Made by a program: the position numbers and the translations under genes. From positions 9,858,001-9,922,000 of the forward strand of contig JBITNC010000001.1 in NCBI GenBank assembly GCA_050084985.1: DNA of 64,000 bases. Reading direction: 5' to 3'. The DNA comes from Nageia nagi (taxonomy: Eukaryota; Pinophyta). Positions 11,530 to 23,218 of this stretch are shown here, piece by piece. Each line of letters begins with the position of its first letter. Position 1 is the first letter of the stretch. The notes below the pieces were generated by a model, which ran no database searches, had not been told where the DNA came from, and was given only the letters and a program-made list of their open reading frames with translations.

Positions 11530-12375
11530 GTAAGGGGAATCAAATAGCCAGAGCCAATGAGTAAAACATTTCAGAGGTAAGAGATGACATCAGCAATTTC
11601 GAGCCTTAACACAAAATTAGAGCCCAGAAGTGATGAGGTCAGCAAAGGGGATCAAATAGCCGAAGCCAGTGAGTAAAACATTCTAAAGGTAAGAGATGAC
11701 ATCAACAATTTCGGGCCTTAACCCAAAATCAAAGCCTGGAAGTGATGAAGTCAGCAAAGGGAATCAAATAGCTGGAGCTAGTGAGTAAAACATTCTGGAG
11801 GTAAGAGATGATGTCAACAATTTTGGGCCTTAACCCAAAATCAGAGCTCAGAAGTGATGAGGTCAACAAAGGGGATCAAATAGCCAGAGCCAATGAGTAA
11901 AACATTCTGGAGGTAAGAGATGATGTCAGCAATTTTGGGCCTTAACCCAAAATTAGAGCTTGGAAGTGATGAGGTCAGTAAAGGGGATCAAATAGCCAGA
12001 GCCAGTGAGTAAAACATTCCGAAGGTAAGAGATGACATCAGTAATTTCAAGCCTTAACCCAAAATCAGAGCTCAGAAGTGATGAGGTTAGCAAAGGGAAT
12101 CAAATAGCCAGAGCCAGTGAGTAAAACATTCTGGAGGTAAGAGATGACATCAGCGATTTCAGGCCTTAACCCAAAATTGGAGCTTGGAAGTGATGAGGTC
12201 AGCAAAGGGGATCAAATAGCCAGAGCCAGTGAGTAAAACATTCCCAAGGTAAGAATGACATCAGTGATTTCAGGCCTTAACCTAAAATTAGAGCCCAAAA
12301 GTGATGAGGTCAGTAAGGAGCAATCAAATAACCAGAGCCAATGAGTAAAACATTTTGGAGGTAAGAGATGACATC
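11530..12375 (+). repeat. 112-bp tandem array (7 units) in the 3' LTR
   Basis: Anchors at 11598, 11710, 11822, 11934, 12046, 12158 and 12269. The last period is 111 because GAGATGACATC has become GAATGACATC. Same unit as in the 5' LTR, one copy fewer. Confidence 0.9.
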
Positions 12376-13064
12376 ATAGGGAGAATGATGTTCACATTTT
12401 TGAATGAAATTGGGTCCTGGAGATGATGAGGTCAGCGAGGAGTGATCGAATAACCGAAGCCGATGAGTAGAGCATTTTGAAATGTAGAGATGAGGCCAGT
12501 AAAGGGGGATCGAATAGTCGGAGCTAGTAAATAGAACATCATGGTAAAGATGATGCCAGCAAGAGGTCAGATCATAGTATCATCTGCAATCTACCCCATT
12601 TTTGTAATATTCTGCCAAGTGGCGTATGTAGGTAGTATCAGTTAAAAGAAGGTTAGAATCTTGAAGTCATTTTTGTAAACATTTCTATTCTGCAATTCTT
12701 ATAACTATTGTTACTGCAGTATAAGTATATGAAAATAAAGTGGAAAAAGGGTCAAAAGCCTAGTATTGCTCTTTACATTTATTCTCGAAGACCTGTAGTT
12801 TTTATCAGTAATATGATACCATCTTGACCTTTCTTGTATAGCACTCATAATTATCATTCTTAATTTGGTTACATCGTGGTAGCTTGGCTTGTTTCCTGAA
12901 TGATAATTGTGGGTTGTTAGTATAACTGTGTCTGCTACATGGTAGAGTAAAGTTGGGAAACTATTAGAGAGTGAGAGCTTGTACCATAGCTGCTACACTA
13001 GATTCAGGCCAAGGTTTCACACACTGTGAAAGCCCGCGTTGAACTAGTGATCCACCTTTGCTTT

Positions 13065-13435
13065 CTCTCTTGTTACCCTAAGCCTTTTGCTTAAATTCCT
13101 CGCACTCTACTCCTTTTTATTTTCCCTCTCGTTACCCTAATCCTTTTTCTTAAATTCCTCGCACTCTACTCCTTTTTATTTTCCCTCTCGTTACCCTAAG
13201 CCTTTTGCTTAAATTCCTTGCACCCTACTCTTTTTTATTTTCTCTCTTGTTACCCTAAGCCTTTTGCTTAAATTCCTCGCACCCTACTCTTTTTTATTTT
13301 CTCTCTTGTTACCCTAAGCCTTTTGCTTAAATTCCTCACACCCTACTCTTTTTATTTCTTTCCTGTTACTCTACCCCTTTTGCTTGAATTCCTCGCACTC
13401 TACTCTTTTATTTCCTTTCCTGTTACTTTTTCTAT
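13065..13435 (+). repeat. 59-bp tandem array near the 3' LTR end
   Basis: ACCCTAAGCC-type anchors at 13075, 13134, 13193, 13252 and 13311, then two diverged units, matching the 5' LTR in number and order. Confidence 0.85.
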
Positions 13436-13679
13436 GCCCAATAGATAAGGAACCGACCTTCTCTGGAGATCAGACTGTCACTATAGTCTGTTCATGATTT
13501 ACTTTGGTTAAGATTGCTCACGACGCATATATTACACAATCCTAATCAACAAAAATTATATGATTAATAAAGTAAAATTGAAGCATTACATATACTTATT
13601 TATATTTTTATGGATGTTATGTATTTGATTACATATGAATTTTAAATGCTTATCTTTAATTACTTGAGCTTTTTGAGAA

Positions 13680-15560
13680 GTGGATCAGGGCATCTAAGAT
13701 TAATTGAAGTAGTTTTTCAATTGAAATTAGCATAATTGACATTTTGGACCATTACCTCTTCTATGACCTTAGCTTGAGAAATGGCTTCCTCAAAGGCTCT
13801 ATGTTGCTAAATTTGAATATTTGTTGAGATTTGTCTAATGCAACTCTTACTGAATAATCTCACTAATTATTCTTGAGGCAAAGAGAAGTTCATATCTATG
13901 ATCAAATATCTCCATCTAGCCACATAGTCAGATATAAACTCTTGGTCAAATTAGGATAACTTCATGAGATCTGTAATTAAGGCTCTCTTATTTACATTAA
14001 TTGAAAAGTGTTCAAGAAAGAGATTTTCTAGTTGCTAAAAAATATACAAACTATATTGTGGCAATGAATTATACCAATTCATTGCTTGGCACCCAAGATT
14101 TATTTAAAATATACTCAATAATAATGCAACATCATTAGAAATATGATAGCATGGATATTTAAAATGTCTCGAGTGTTCTTTTGGATCCTCTTTGTTTCTA
14201 AATTTATCAATACTTGCTACTTCAAAAATTTTTAGATATGGTATCATAGGCACCTATGAACTAATTGCTTCATTACATATCTTCCCATAGCTTATTCTAG
14301 AAAAACTTGGATTGTTAGATTTTACTTCTAACTCTTGTAATATTTTCATATTGTCATAAGATATTGCATTTGCTCTATAAGTTGTTTCATTGCCTCCATG
14401 GGAGATGGATTTTGAGTATTTGGTATTCCATAAAGATTTTGCATATTTTTGTATGGAGCACTTTGGAAATTAGGTGGATTATGAGGTGGAATGTATGGAG
14501 GATTGGACATATTTTGGTATTATGTATTTTGAGGATTGGGTTGAGAATGCACAAAAGTTTGATCAAGATTTGCCCAATCATCAAGATTAACTTGGTTTTA
14601 TATGTCAAGAATAGGTTCTAGTATTATAACATTAAGATATATTTTCCATGATACATGGTTGGGTAAAATTTTAAAACTATAGGTGGTATTGGTTGGGATA
14701 TTAGGTGTATTTTGATGGGAAATATTTTGGAAACAATTAGGCTGATTTACTTTTGTTGCCTTTTGGAATAAAGGAGGTGTATTATATTAAGAAACATTTT
14801 GAAAATTAAGTGTTACATTTTGAAAATATTATTTTCAACTTTAGGAGGTGGTGTTGTCATACTTTGTTTTTCTTGGAATAACCTCCTATTAAACAATTCT
14901 TGTGCTATTTGAATATTTTATTGAAAGTTTTGCAAATCAATATATAATTGCATATCTTGCACAATTAAAGGTTCTTTGGACTAACTAGGCAATTTGAAGG
15001 TGGGTTCTTGAAAGGTAGGTAACCTATAATCTTGTGGTGGGAACCAACATTGGTCAATATTTTGTGCTATTGGAGGATTGGATAGATTTGAAGTATTTTG
15101 TGGAGTGGATGGTTGAGGGGTTATGTTTTGCATTCAATCCATCATCTCTTGGTAATAATTATGTGTATTAGGATCTTGTTTATTAATTTTAAGTGGGAAA
15201 AGAAATCTACAGATAGCCTTCTAAGGCTTATTCTCATCCATCATAGAATAATTATAGTGATCAGACCACACTAAAATGTTCCTTGGTATACCTTGGCCTT
15301 GTGGAGAAGATTGAGTTGTGGGGCCAATGGTATTATGTACTTGTTCCATTACCTTTACTAGCTCATTAGGTGTAAGTCATTGAAATATTTGGAGAGGCTT
15401 AGCGAATTCAATAGTTTAATTATCCACATTAAGAGTTGGCTATTACTTTACCTCACTTGGATTAATTTATTTATTTATTTTTGAGCTCTTGTTTCAACCA
15501 TTCCCACTATGGAATCCTCATACTAAATTGGATTATCAAATGAATCTTGATCCATTTAGA
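13680..15560 (-). pseudogene. gag: minus-strand gypsy gag remnant
   Basis: The N-terminal half (about 15560-14390) is rich in Gln, Pro and Asn. The retrotrans-gag domain follows at about 14250-13700 and stays in one frame: IDKFRNKEDPKEHSRHF, CQAMNWYNSLPQYSLYIF, LENLFLEHFSINVNKRAL, FISDYVARWRYL and AISQAKVIEEVMVQ. Interruptions are mostly TAG or TAA where Gln fits. The family is Ty3-gypsy by the W-(Y/F)-N-L-P and F-V-x-x-W pattern; it is distinct from the gag at 49440-51720. Not functional. Confidence 0.75.
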
Positions 15561-16457
15561 ATACTATAAGGAGGAACTTTTAAAATACAATGAGTACAAA
15601 TGAAGCAAAATTTGAAAAATAAAAATGGAAATAAACACAAAACATCGAGCCTATGATATGCTTAAACTTAATCTTGCTTTATTGTTGATGCAAATTATCC
15701 AATCAACTTAGGATGAAGATGTAAGTCTATATGGATATAACAATGATGAGAAATAGCAATTTTTATTATTTTTATAATTGCTTTTTGGTTCAATTAGAAT
15801 TTTATCTTATTAGTTTTGATTGATTTAAAATGCAATTGTTCTTTCTGACATAAACTTGTTTATGTTTCCCTAGAAAAAATGATACTAGAAAAGCATTGAA
15901 TAGGGTAAAGGATCAGTCTTATAGGGGGTGGAATGTTTAAAAATGTATCTTAAGTACTCTCTATAGGAAGCCACCCTAAATAGAGGGGGGCTCCCACTTT
16001 GGTTTTCAACTTCAAGTAAGGTTTAGGTGGTGGTAATGAAGTCCATGTGAGCTACCCTAGGTATATGAAGCAATTTATTGCAAAAAAGCAAATATGAGAT
16101 GCAATACTATTATGATATGCACACTATGCTTAGCAATCCCTCCCAATGTATGGTATTTTTGAAAACTTTTTGCTTTTTTGATAAATGAAAGAAATAAAAA
16201 TAATAATGATTTTTTATGCAAGGATCAACAAACACATAAGTCCCTAATAAGAATGAAAATCCTTCTTAGAATGTTGATTTTTAAACCCAAAGTACTTTTT
16301 GTGTGAGTTCACCAATATCCCCCAATGTTGAATGCAATTTTTCACTAATATAAAACATAATGAAAAAAAGGCCTAGGATGCAAAGAGTAATGAAATGGTA
16401 TTGATAAGTTACTTGAAGTAATTCAAAGGCTCACCCAATCACTAATGTTCCCTCCTA
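15561..16457 (-). other. gypsy 5' leader, no gene
   Basis: AT-rich, between gag and the candidate primer site. No reading frame or repeat of note was seen on either strand. Confidence 0.4.
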
Positions 16458-16477
16458 CTCCATGCATGATGCCAATT

Positions 16478-17887
16478 CGATTACAAGTCTCTCATAAAAT
16501 TAGAGATCTATCAAAATATGCCAATCACCAAAGCAAAATTCAAAAATGAAAAGCAAAAATGGGTCCATACTTTAAACACAAGTATGATCACAACCCCCTA
16601 GATTTTACAAATGCTAAAATTTGGATGTGATAATCTAAAAACCTAATCTTAATATAATTTTGATTAAAATTTTGAAAAACTTATGTTCACTACTGCAATG
16701 AATAGTCAAACTTACACTTGGTATGAGTTTTCTTGAGAAAATAAGCTCTCTATTTTTTGGTGTAGTGCACTTGGGACCCTTTAGATACCGATTGTTCATA
16801 ATTTTTGAGGTGTAGTATTCCTAAGAGCTAGTTATCAAGGCATAATGCACCTAGGAAGCCACTAGGAGATTAAAATTTGCAACTTTTAGGGTGCAATGCA
16901 ACTGGGAATGAGGCATATTGCTCCATAGGGTCAATTTTTATGACATAGTGCACCTAGTTTGGGGTGTAGTGCACTTGGATAACTATGCATGAGGCATAGT
17001 ACACATAGGTTAGGGTGTAGTTGTGCCTAGGTTGAGGCATAATGTGCATGGCTTGTTGGAGATTTTGAGCCCAAAAACTCAGTCTGTAGTGTCAATTTCT
17101 ATTTTTAGACACAATGCACCTATTCGAGATGTGGATTGGACTATGCTTGGGCTAAAATGGATGGTTTTTATGTCCAAAAGCTTAGATCTAATATATCCTT
17201 TTCATAGGAGTATCCTATCTAAATTTCACTTGAAAATAACTATCAATTCTTGAAACTTTACAAGTTTACTCTATTTAGATGGGTAAAACCTAAAAAATCT
17301 AGAACATTCAAAATTGAATCAAAACTTGAAAAATATGAGAAAGGTGAAGAGAATACCAAATTCAAGGAGCAACTAGTATTCACATTGGGTTCACCATTAA
17401 ATGTGCACCAAAATTCATACTCATTGTAGAATAAAATGCATAAACAAGTTAAAAACACACATGAAACTCAAATGTACAACATCTTGTAATTTACTCAATC
17501 TAGATTAGAAATGATTATGCTTAAAGATGTATGTAAAACTTTAAATTAGCTTTCAAGAACTTACAAGAGTGATAAGAGGACCTAAATTCATCTAATTTGG
17601 GTAGGTGAACTCTAATTTGGGCCCCTTAGGATACCTAAATGAGCTTGGAGTGACTTGCCTCACTCCAAATGGCAATGTGAGTTCTCTAGCCTCTAATTAA
17701 TGAAGATAATAGAATAATGTATGCCTATTGTGCAAGATGTTATGCCTAAATTCTTGTTTGATAATTTGAAATATGTATTTCAATAATATAGATGGATATT
17801 TGCATATGTTGATGGAAAAATATGAAAATTAATGTTTCAAACCCTATGAAAATAATAGATCTTAAACCATCAACTAATGTGTGTACG
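16478..17887 (-). repeat. partial LTR of the minus-strand gypsy element
   Basis: Placed from the primer-site-like sequence (minus 16474-16458) to the insertion point of the next element. The start is inferred; the expected CA end has apparently mutated (CGATTACA in plus sense). No partner LTR is in the window. It includes the short-unit array at 16755-17125. Confidence 0.45.
16755..17125. repeat. degenerate array of GGYRTAGTGCACCTAGG-like units
   Basis: About ten diverged copies at irregular 20-55-base spacing, for example GGTGTAGTGCACTTGGG (16760), GGCATAATGCACCTAGG (16839), GACATAGTGCACCTAG (16940), GGTGTAGTGCACTTGG (16961), GGCATAGTACACATAGG (16991) and GACACAATGCACCTA (17105). The third and fourth positions are usually TG or CA, as expected from a decayed CG. 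Confidence 0.65.
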
Positions 17888-19098
17888 TGATCTAAAATTG
17901 GATTGTATCATTTTAGAAAAATAAACATTCCACATTGAATATCTCTTCATAATAATTTCACCTATTTGAATGACACATATATCTGATCCCGTATGTGTGA
18001 GAAATGTGTTTTCAAAGTTTGGGTATTTTTTATTAAAAAAATACAAAAAGGGTTTTAAAAAAGAGTAATTTTTCAAGTTCCTCTTTTTGTTTATTTTATT
18101 ACATCATGTTGTGGATCTCATCATCCTCTTTTTAGAACTTTTTACAATTTGTGAAATCGACTTCATGATCAAAAGTTATTGTATTTTGAAGTTTTCAAAA
18201 TTTTAAATAAATGGGGGGTGTTTGGAGGCTAGATTACGAGGGAGTGTTTGGGAGTCCAGATAACGAGGGGGAATTTTAGAGACTAGATTATGAGGGGGTG
18301 TTTGGGAGGCCAGATAATAAGTGAGCATTTGGGAGGCTAGATAATAAGGGGTCATTTGGAGGCCATATTGCATGATTAGTCTATTTTTTTGAAGATTTAC
18401 AAGCTACCAAGTGGTGCCATATCATTGTATCCATCTAGTAATTTGATTTTTGTAAGATATAAGGTTTTTAAAGGTGTTTGGATGATTGCTATTGGTGTTT
18501 TGGTCTATTTTTGGGCTAAGAATATTTGTAAGCCTATATTTCCAGAGAACGTGTTTGTTTGAGTTCAAAAGCCAATTCTAAAAGATTGGCTCAACCAATT
18601 GAACCCAAATTTGAGTTGTAGGTAGATGGGAATGGTGGATATTGGGAAATAGTGTTTGTTAGTGGTTATGGCTATTATAGAGGAGACCAAGGGGAGATGA
18701 GATTAGTTTTTGGCCACAAACAAAAATTATCTTTGTAGGGTGTAATGCCAGTAAATTGGTTGTAACCACATTTTTTTTTTTGTGGGCTAGCTTTCATAAA
18801 TTTATAAAAAGAAGACTAGTTAATTTTTTTTAGTTAAACATTTGCTAGTCTATGGGAGAAAAGGAGTGTGAAGAGAAAGAGGAGAAAAAAGCTAAGTATT
18901 GAAATAGTGAGATAGTTCATACATGAAATTGTACAACTCCAAAAAAATAAAGAGAGAGCTTTAGGTAAAATCTTTTTGAGGTGTATTTAATTTTCTTATT
19001 CATGTATTTTGCTATTACACTTGGAAATCGATTTATTTTTCTATGTGAGATAAAAAAGTTAAAATTTAAACAATTCATAACTAGAAATATATTATTCA
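17888..19098 (+). repeat. 5' LTR of the gag-only element, 1211 bp
   Basis: Starts TGATCTAAAATTGG and ends ATTATTCA. TATAAAAA at 18803-18810 is a likely TATA box; the 3' LTR has TATAAAAG at 21276-21283. It is longer than the 3' LTR mainly because of the 27-bp array at 18219-18370. Confidence 0.8.
18219..18370 (+). repeat. 27-bp tandem array present in only one LTR
   Basis: Six units of 26-27 bases starting at 18219, 18245, 18272, 18299, 18326 and 18352, of the form TGTTTGGGAGGCTAGATAATGAGGG. The matching place in the 3' LTR (about 20850-20875) has at most part of one unit. Confidence 0.8.
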
Positions 19099-19106
19099 AA
19101 TCATAT

Positions 19107-19118
19107 TGGTATCAAAGC
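19107..19118 (+). promoter_or_regulatory. primer-binding site (initiator tRNA-Met type)
   Basis: TGGTATCAAAGC, eight bases after the LTR end, one mismatch from the plant consensus TGGTATCAGAGC. Confidence 0.8.
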
Positions 19119-19184
19119 ATTTGATTAATGTGCATTTGCTTATCTTTCTTTGCAAGATTTTGTTTGGTTGCACATTATTTTTGC

Positions 19185-20270
19185 ATGATTACTATATCTC
19201 AAAGTAAAAGAGGTGAAGGTGAGATTATTAAAGAAGATCATGAGATTGGATCAAGAATTTGGTTGTGGTGATAAAGAGAAGCTAAAATAATAGAAGATAA
19301 TCCATATACTATTATGCAAGAAGAGTTTTCAAAAAGGCTCAAGATGATTGAGGAGACATTGAGTAATTTGGTTAATACTATTGCAGATTTGCAAAAGAAT
19401 TGAGATGATGGAGGCAAAGAAAAAGAGAATGTGTACATTGGGAAGAGTTCTCAAATTGAGAAACAATTGCCATTGAAGGTAGAGGTGAAGTTTGAGCTCA
19501 AATCCTTTAGAGGAGAGATGGATCCCGAAAAGCTTAACCAATGGTTTAAGCTAATGGAGGCCTATTTTCGAATCTAGAAGATTGAAAGTGATGAGGATAA
19601 AATCATTGTAGCTACACTCAAATTAGAGGGACATGCTCTAGTTTGGTGGGAATCCTATTTGTATTCTATCATAATTTTTACAAAAACACTAGTGAAAATA
19701 TGGAGTACATTCAAAGAATTGCTTTGAGATCAGTTCTACCCCATTGACCATCATCAAAAGCAAACCATGGAGTGGTATCATTTTAGGCAAGAAAAAGGAC
19801 AAAGTGTCTAATATTACACCACCAAATTTAAGAAAAGAGTTACCTTTCTTAGTGTGCCTTTGAAAACTAATGAAAGTTTGTTGAAGTATGTTGGAGGTCT
19901 CCATAGCTATTTTTGCCACACCATATTACTTTTCAAGCCTATAAATTTGGATGAAGTATGTGTCCAAGCACAATATCTAGAGGAATGTTAAAGGTACAAA
20001 AGAAAGGAACATCATTCCAAGTCAAAAGGAAAAGATAAAGTTATTGCATCCTCTACAAAAGAGAAGAATAAGAAAAAAAGAGGATATTGTTCTCATTGCA
20101 ATAAAGATGGTCATATTGAAGATCAGTGTTGGAAGCTTCATCTCAATCAAGCACCTAGGTGGTTTGATTAAGGGAGAGATAAAGAAAAGAAAAATACAAT
20201 GGTTTAAAAAGAACCTAAACAATTCCATGAGATTGAAGATTCATTTTTTGTTGTTGAGAAGTTGACTTGT
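19185..20270 (+). pseudogene. gag: gag of the gag-only element
   Basis: Capsid/nucleocapsid protein. The ATG at 19185 is the first plausible start. After an early frameshift near 19270 the frame runs through a short helical stretch (RLKMIEETLSNLV), a retrotrans-gag domain (FELKSFRGEMDP near 19492, then ATLKLEGHALVWWES near 19613 and FKELL near 19710), a Lys-rich linker and an intact CCHC zinc knuckle (20088-20129, CX2CX4HX4C). At least five in-frame stops (for example 19576, 19726 and 19808) show it is no longer translated whole. A short tail to 20534 shows no recognisable pol domain. Confidence 0.8.
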
Positions 20271-20538
20271 ATAGTACTTAAGCTACCAAGTATTGTGAAT
20301 ATAGAGGAACTAAAACAAGAGTAGCCAGTCATGCAGTATGACAAAATGGTAATATTATATCCATATGTATTTGGAAACCATTTATCATATGGAAAAAAAT
20401 TTGGTTTTATGCCATGGTGCCCATGGATTTTCAATACAACAAATTCATGGAGGCCAATTTGACAAGGAGCCATGATGAGGAACAAGGTTCCTCAATTTTA
20501 CCATAGTCTCTAAGATTTTGGGGACCAAAAGCACTCTT

Positions 20539-20550
20539 AGTGGGGAGGAG
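20539..20550 (+). promoter_or_regulatory. polypurine tract
   Basis: AGTGGGGAGGAG immediately before the 3' LTR; the plus-strand priming site. Confidence 0.75.
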
Positions 20551-21577
20551 TGATGTAAAATTTAATTGTATCAATTTAGAAAAATAAACATTCCATGTCA
20601 AACATCTCTTCATAACAATTTCGTTGGTTCAAATGATGCATAAATTCGATCTCGTATGTGTGAGAAATGTTTGGATATTTTTTAATAAAAAAATACAAAA
20701 AAGTAATTTTTCAAGTTCCTCTTTTTAATTATTTTATTACATAATGTTGTAGAGCTCAATGTATGCTTTTTGACACTTTTTATGGTTCATGAAACCAACT
20801 TCATGATCAAAAGTTATTGCATTTTCAAGTTTGCAAATTTTTAATGAAATGGGGAAAGTTTTGGAGGCCCCCTCATGATTAATCTATTTTTTTGAAGATT
20901 TACAAACCACCAAGTGATGCCATATCATTGGATTTAGGTTTTTAAAGGTGTTTGGATTATTTCTATTGGTATTTTGGTCTATTTTTGAGTTGAGAATATT
21001 TGTAAGCCCGTGTTTCTAGAGAGCATGTTTATTTGAGTTCAGAAGGCAATTCTAGAAGATTAGCTCAACCAATTGAGCCCAAATTTGAGTTTCAAGAATA
21101 TGGGAATATTGGGTATTGGGAAATAGTATTTGTTAGTGGTTATGGCTATTCTAGAGGAGACTAGGTGGAGCTGAGATTGGTTGGTGGCCATAACCAAACT
21201 TATCTTTACGGGGTGTAATGCTAGTAAATTGGTTATAACTACATTTTTTTTTATTGTGAGCTAGCTTCCTTAAATTTATAAAAGGAAGACTAGTTATTAT
21301 TATTTTTTTTTAGTCAAACATTTGCTAGTCTACGAGAGAAAGAAGTGTGAAGAGAAAGAGGAGAAAAAAGCTAATTGTTGAAATAGTGAGATAGTTCATG
21401 CAGCAAATTGTACAACTCCACAAAAATAAAGAGAGAGCTTTAGGTAAAATCTTTTGAGGTGTATTTAATTTTCTTATTCATGTATTTTGCTATTACACTT
21501 GGAAATCAATTTGTTTTTCTATGTGAGATAAAAGGAGCAAAATTTAAACAATTTGTATGTGGAAAAATATTATTACA
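20551..21577 (+). repeat. 3' LTR of the gag-only element, 1027 bp
   Basis: Starts TGATGTAAAATTTA and ends ATTATTACA. It aligns with the 5' LTR over its length, with many substitutions, so the insertion is old. Confidence 0.8.
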
Positions 21578-22489
21578 TATGAATATGGCTTCAAATTTAA
21601 GATTCTATGGCTAAAAGTAAATTATTATGAATATATCCTATCAAAATATACTAAGTGCACATAGTTTATTAGTGGATACAAAGGTGGATTATCCCAAGAT
21701 TTTCCATGGTGAATTCTTGCATGTAACTACAAAAATGTTGGATATACAAAATATATGCAATAATATATGAATCAAAGCATAAATCCATCATAGGAATGTT
21801 ACCTTGTATGCTTAAAACCAAGATTTAAGAGATTTGATGGAGAATTATGGTTGAAACTCTTAATTCTTCTAAACCCTAGCTTCAAACCCTACCATACAAT
21901 CTTGGAGAAATTTGATAACAAAATCATAAGTATGCATGCAAAAATGAATTAAGAGGGGTAAATTCTAATTTTTCATTGTGTTATATACCTCCTTGGTAAC
22001 TTAAGTGAATATAGCTAGATGATCACTTTTGCACTTTATTTGAGTTTAAGTGAATTTAGCTTCTTTTGCAATACTTTAGCTTTTGAGAATATATTTGAAC
22101 ATTAGAAATAAGACAAAATAATGAATTAAAATATATCAATTTATTTAACTCACATCATTCAAAAAGTGTTCTTTTTTGGTTTCTAGATCTCAAGTGATTA
22201 ATGTTGTATAAAGTGTGACATTTTTTTGGTGAGTGTATAACATATGGATTTTATTATTGTTGCATAAATTATTGGTATGGGATTGATTATTGTGTGTATG
22301 GCATTGAAGTTATTTTTTGAATGTATTGGTTTTGTAGTTGTTGTATGAAAAGTGTTGTATTGTTGTTGATGTGTAAAGTATTTGGCTTATGTTAATGATT
22401 TCAAGTATAAAATTGATATTGTATATTGAGTTTGTTGAACACAAAGTGTGGTGTTGTTTGTGACATGAATTATTGGGCATTTTAGTTTG
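21578..22489. other. no gene; AT-rich spacer, perhaps rest of the interrupted LTR
   Basis: No reading frame of note. 22200-22480 is GT-rich on the plus strand. It lies between the gag-only element and the outer gypsy LTR and ends with the GTTTG target duplication (22485-22489). Confidence 0.4.
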
Positions 22490-23198
22490 TGTAGACCCAA
22501 AATAATGTGATTAATTATTTATGGGTGTTAATTAACACAATATCAATCTACATTTTTTTTATTGACATATATCTAAAATATGATAATAATGATTAAGAGA
22601 GATCATACATGTTCATTTTATCTCAATCACATATTCAATCAATTAAATACATCATACATCAAAAACAAACATGCATTCATACATTAGCATGCCATTAACA
22701 TTGTAAATGAGGCACACCATTAATGGTGTGAAATAAGTAAAATTGAAAGTGCAACAAGAAATGTAGGATGCTTGAATGATCAAGTAATCACATAATGAAT
22801 ATGTAATAGTAATAAGAAATAATGTCTGCTTAATTATAGACTTGATATTTGCAAGGGTCTCCCTTAAGGCCTACTTGTCATTCTTCTTTGTTTATCTTTT
22901 GATCTTGCCATGGCTTCTATAATATCTTGTAGCCTGGTTTTGATCTACTATCTGATCTTCAATTGATATAGCCTCCTCTTATATCCTATGGATAACCCCT
23001 GAATCCCTCTCTTTGGTTGTTCTTGATGTCTTTATATAGCAACACTTCTATTACAATATTTGACCCTAGCTCTTGATATAATGGTCCATTACATGAAATA
23101 CATTGCTTTGAGTAATTTTAACCCCTTTTACATAACACATCATTAAGACTTTAAAATTAATTATTTAATAAATAATAATTCATTTTTAGGTGTTTACA
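22490..23198 (-). repeat. 3' LTR of the outer gypsy, 709 bp
   Basis: In plus sense TGTAGACCC...GTGTTTACA. A minus-strand TATATAAA lies at about 23031-23037. It aligns end to end with 51804-52511, with many differences. Confidence 0.85.
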
Positions 23199-23218
23199 TT
23201 TTTCCCCTCTTTGGAGGT
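23199..23218 (-). promoter_or_regulatory. polypurine tract of the outer gypsy
   Basis: Minus-strand reading is CACCTCCAAAGAGGGGAAAA directly before the LTR start TGTAAACACC; this fixes the element's direction. Confidence 0.8.

Larger units (their letters stand above)
6892..13548 (+). mobile_element. internally deleted Ty3-gypsy retrotransposon with 2.4-kb LTRs
   Basis: Two direct repeats (6892-9374 and 11179-13548, both TGTATATTC...CCTAATCA) flank a 1,804-base interior with a gag remnant and only the last part of integrase. Protease, RT, RNase H and most of integrase are missing, so the copy could only have moved with enzymes supplied in trans. It is related to the fuller element at 27110-49437: the gags are homologous, both LTRs end ...ATCA|ATAATA, and both have the same type of leader (TTTTTGGCACGCCC and TTTTTGGCATGCC). 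The 5-base target duplication is unclear: AAAAT precedes the left LTR, and the nearest AAAAT on the right lies three bases past the LTR end. Confidence 0.9.
11179..13548 (+). repeat. 3' LTR, 2370 bp
   Basis: Same ends and order as the 5' LTR. The distances from LTR start to the first 112-bp anchor (419 bases) and from the last anchor to the LTR end (1279 bases) are identical in both copies. The purine tract expected before it is weak (CTTAGAGGTCACCATAA). Confidence 0.9.
13549..17887 (-). mobile_element. fragment of a minus-strand Ty3-gypsy element (gag, leader, part of LTR)
   Basis: Reading the minus strand from right to left: LTR-like DNA (to 16478), a primer-site-like TGGCATCATGCATGGAG (16474-16458), a leader, then a gag reading frame down to about 13680. 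Downstream pol is absent because the 6892-13548 element or an older break lies there. The LTR is interrupted at 17887 by the gag-only element, and 21578 onward may be its continuation. Confidence 0.65.
17888..21577 (+). mobile_element. gag-only LTR retrotransposon (TR-GAG-like)
   Basis: Two LTRs (17888-19098 and 20551-21577) flank a 1,452-base interior with a primer site, a gag frame and a polypurine tract but no pol. Elements with terminal repeats and only a gag domain are a known non-autonomous class in plants; this fits it. The flanks (GTACG before, TATGA after) do not form an obvious target duplication. Confidence 0.85.

Noticed and set aside
6887-13556. Target-site duplication AAAAT for the 6892-13548 element
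   Set aside because: The right AAAAT is three bases away from the LTR end, and A-rich flanks make a chance match likely.
13549-13680. Continuation of the CACTA pseudogene on the right of the 6892-13548 element
   Set aside because: I could not find any TNP2, DUF4218 or DUF4216 motif there; it is AT-rich without readable frame.
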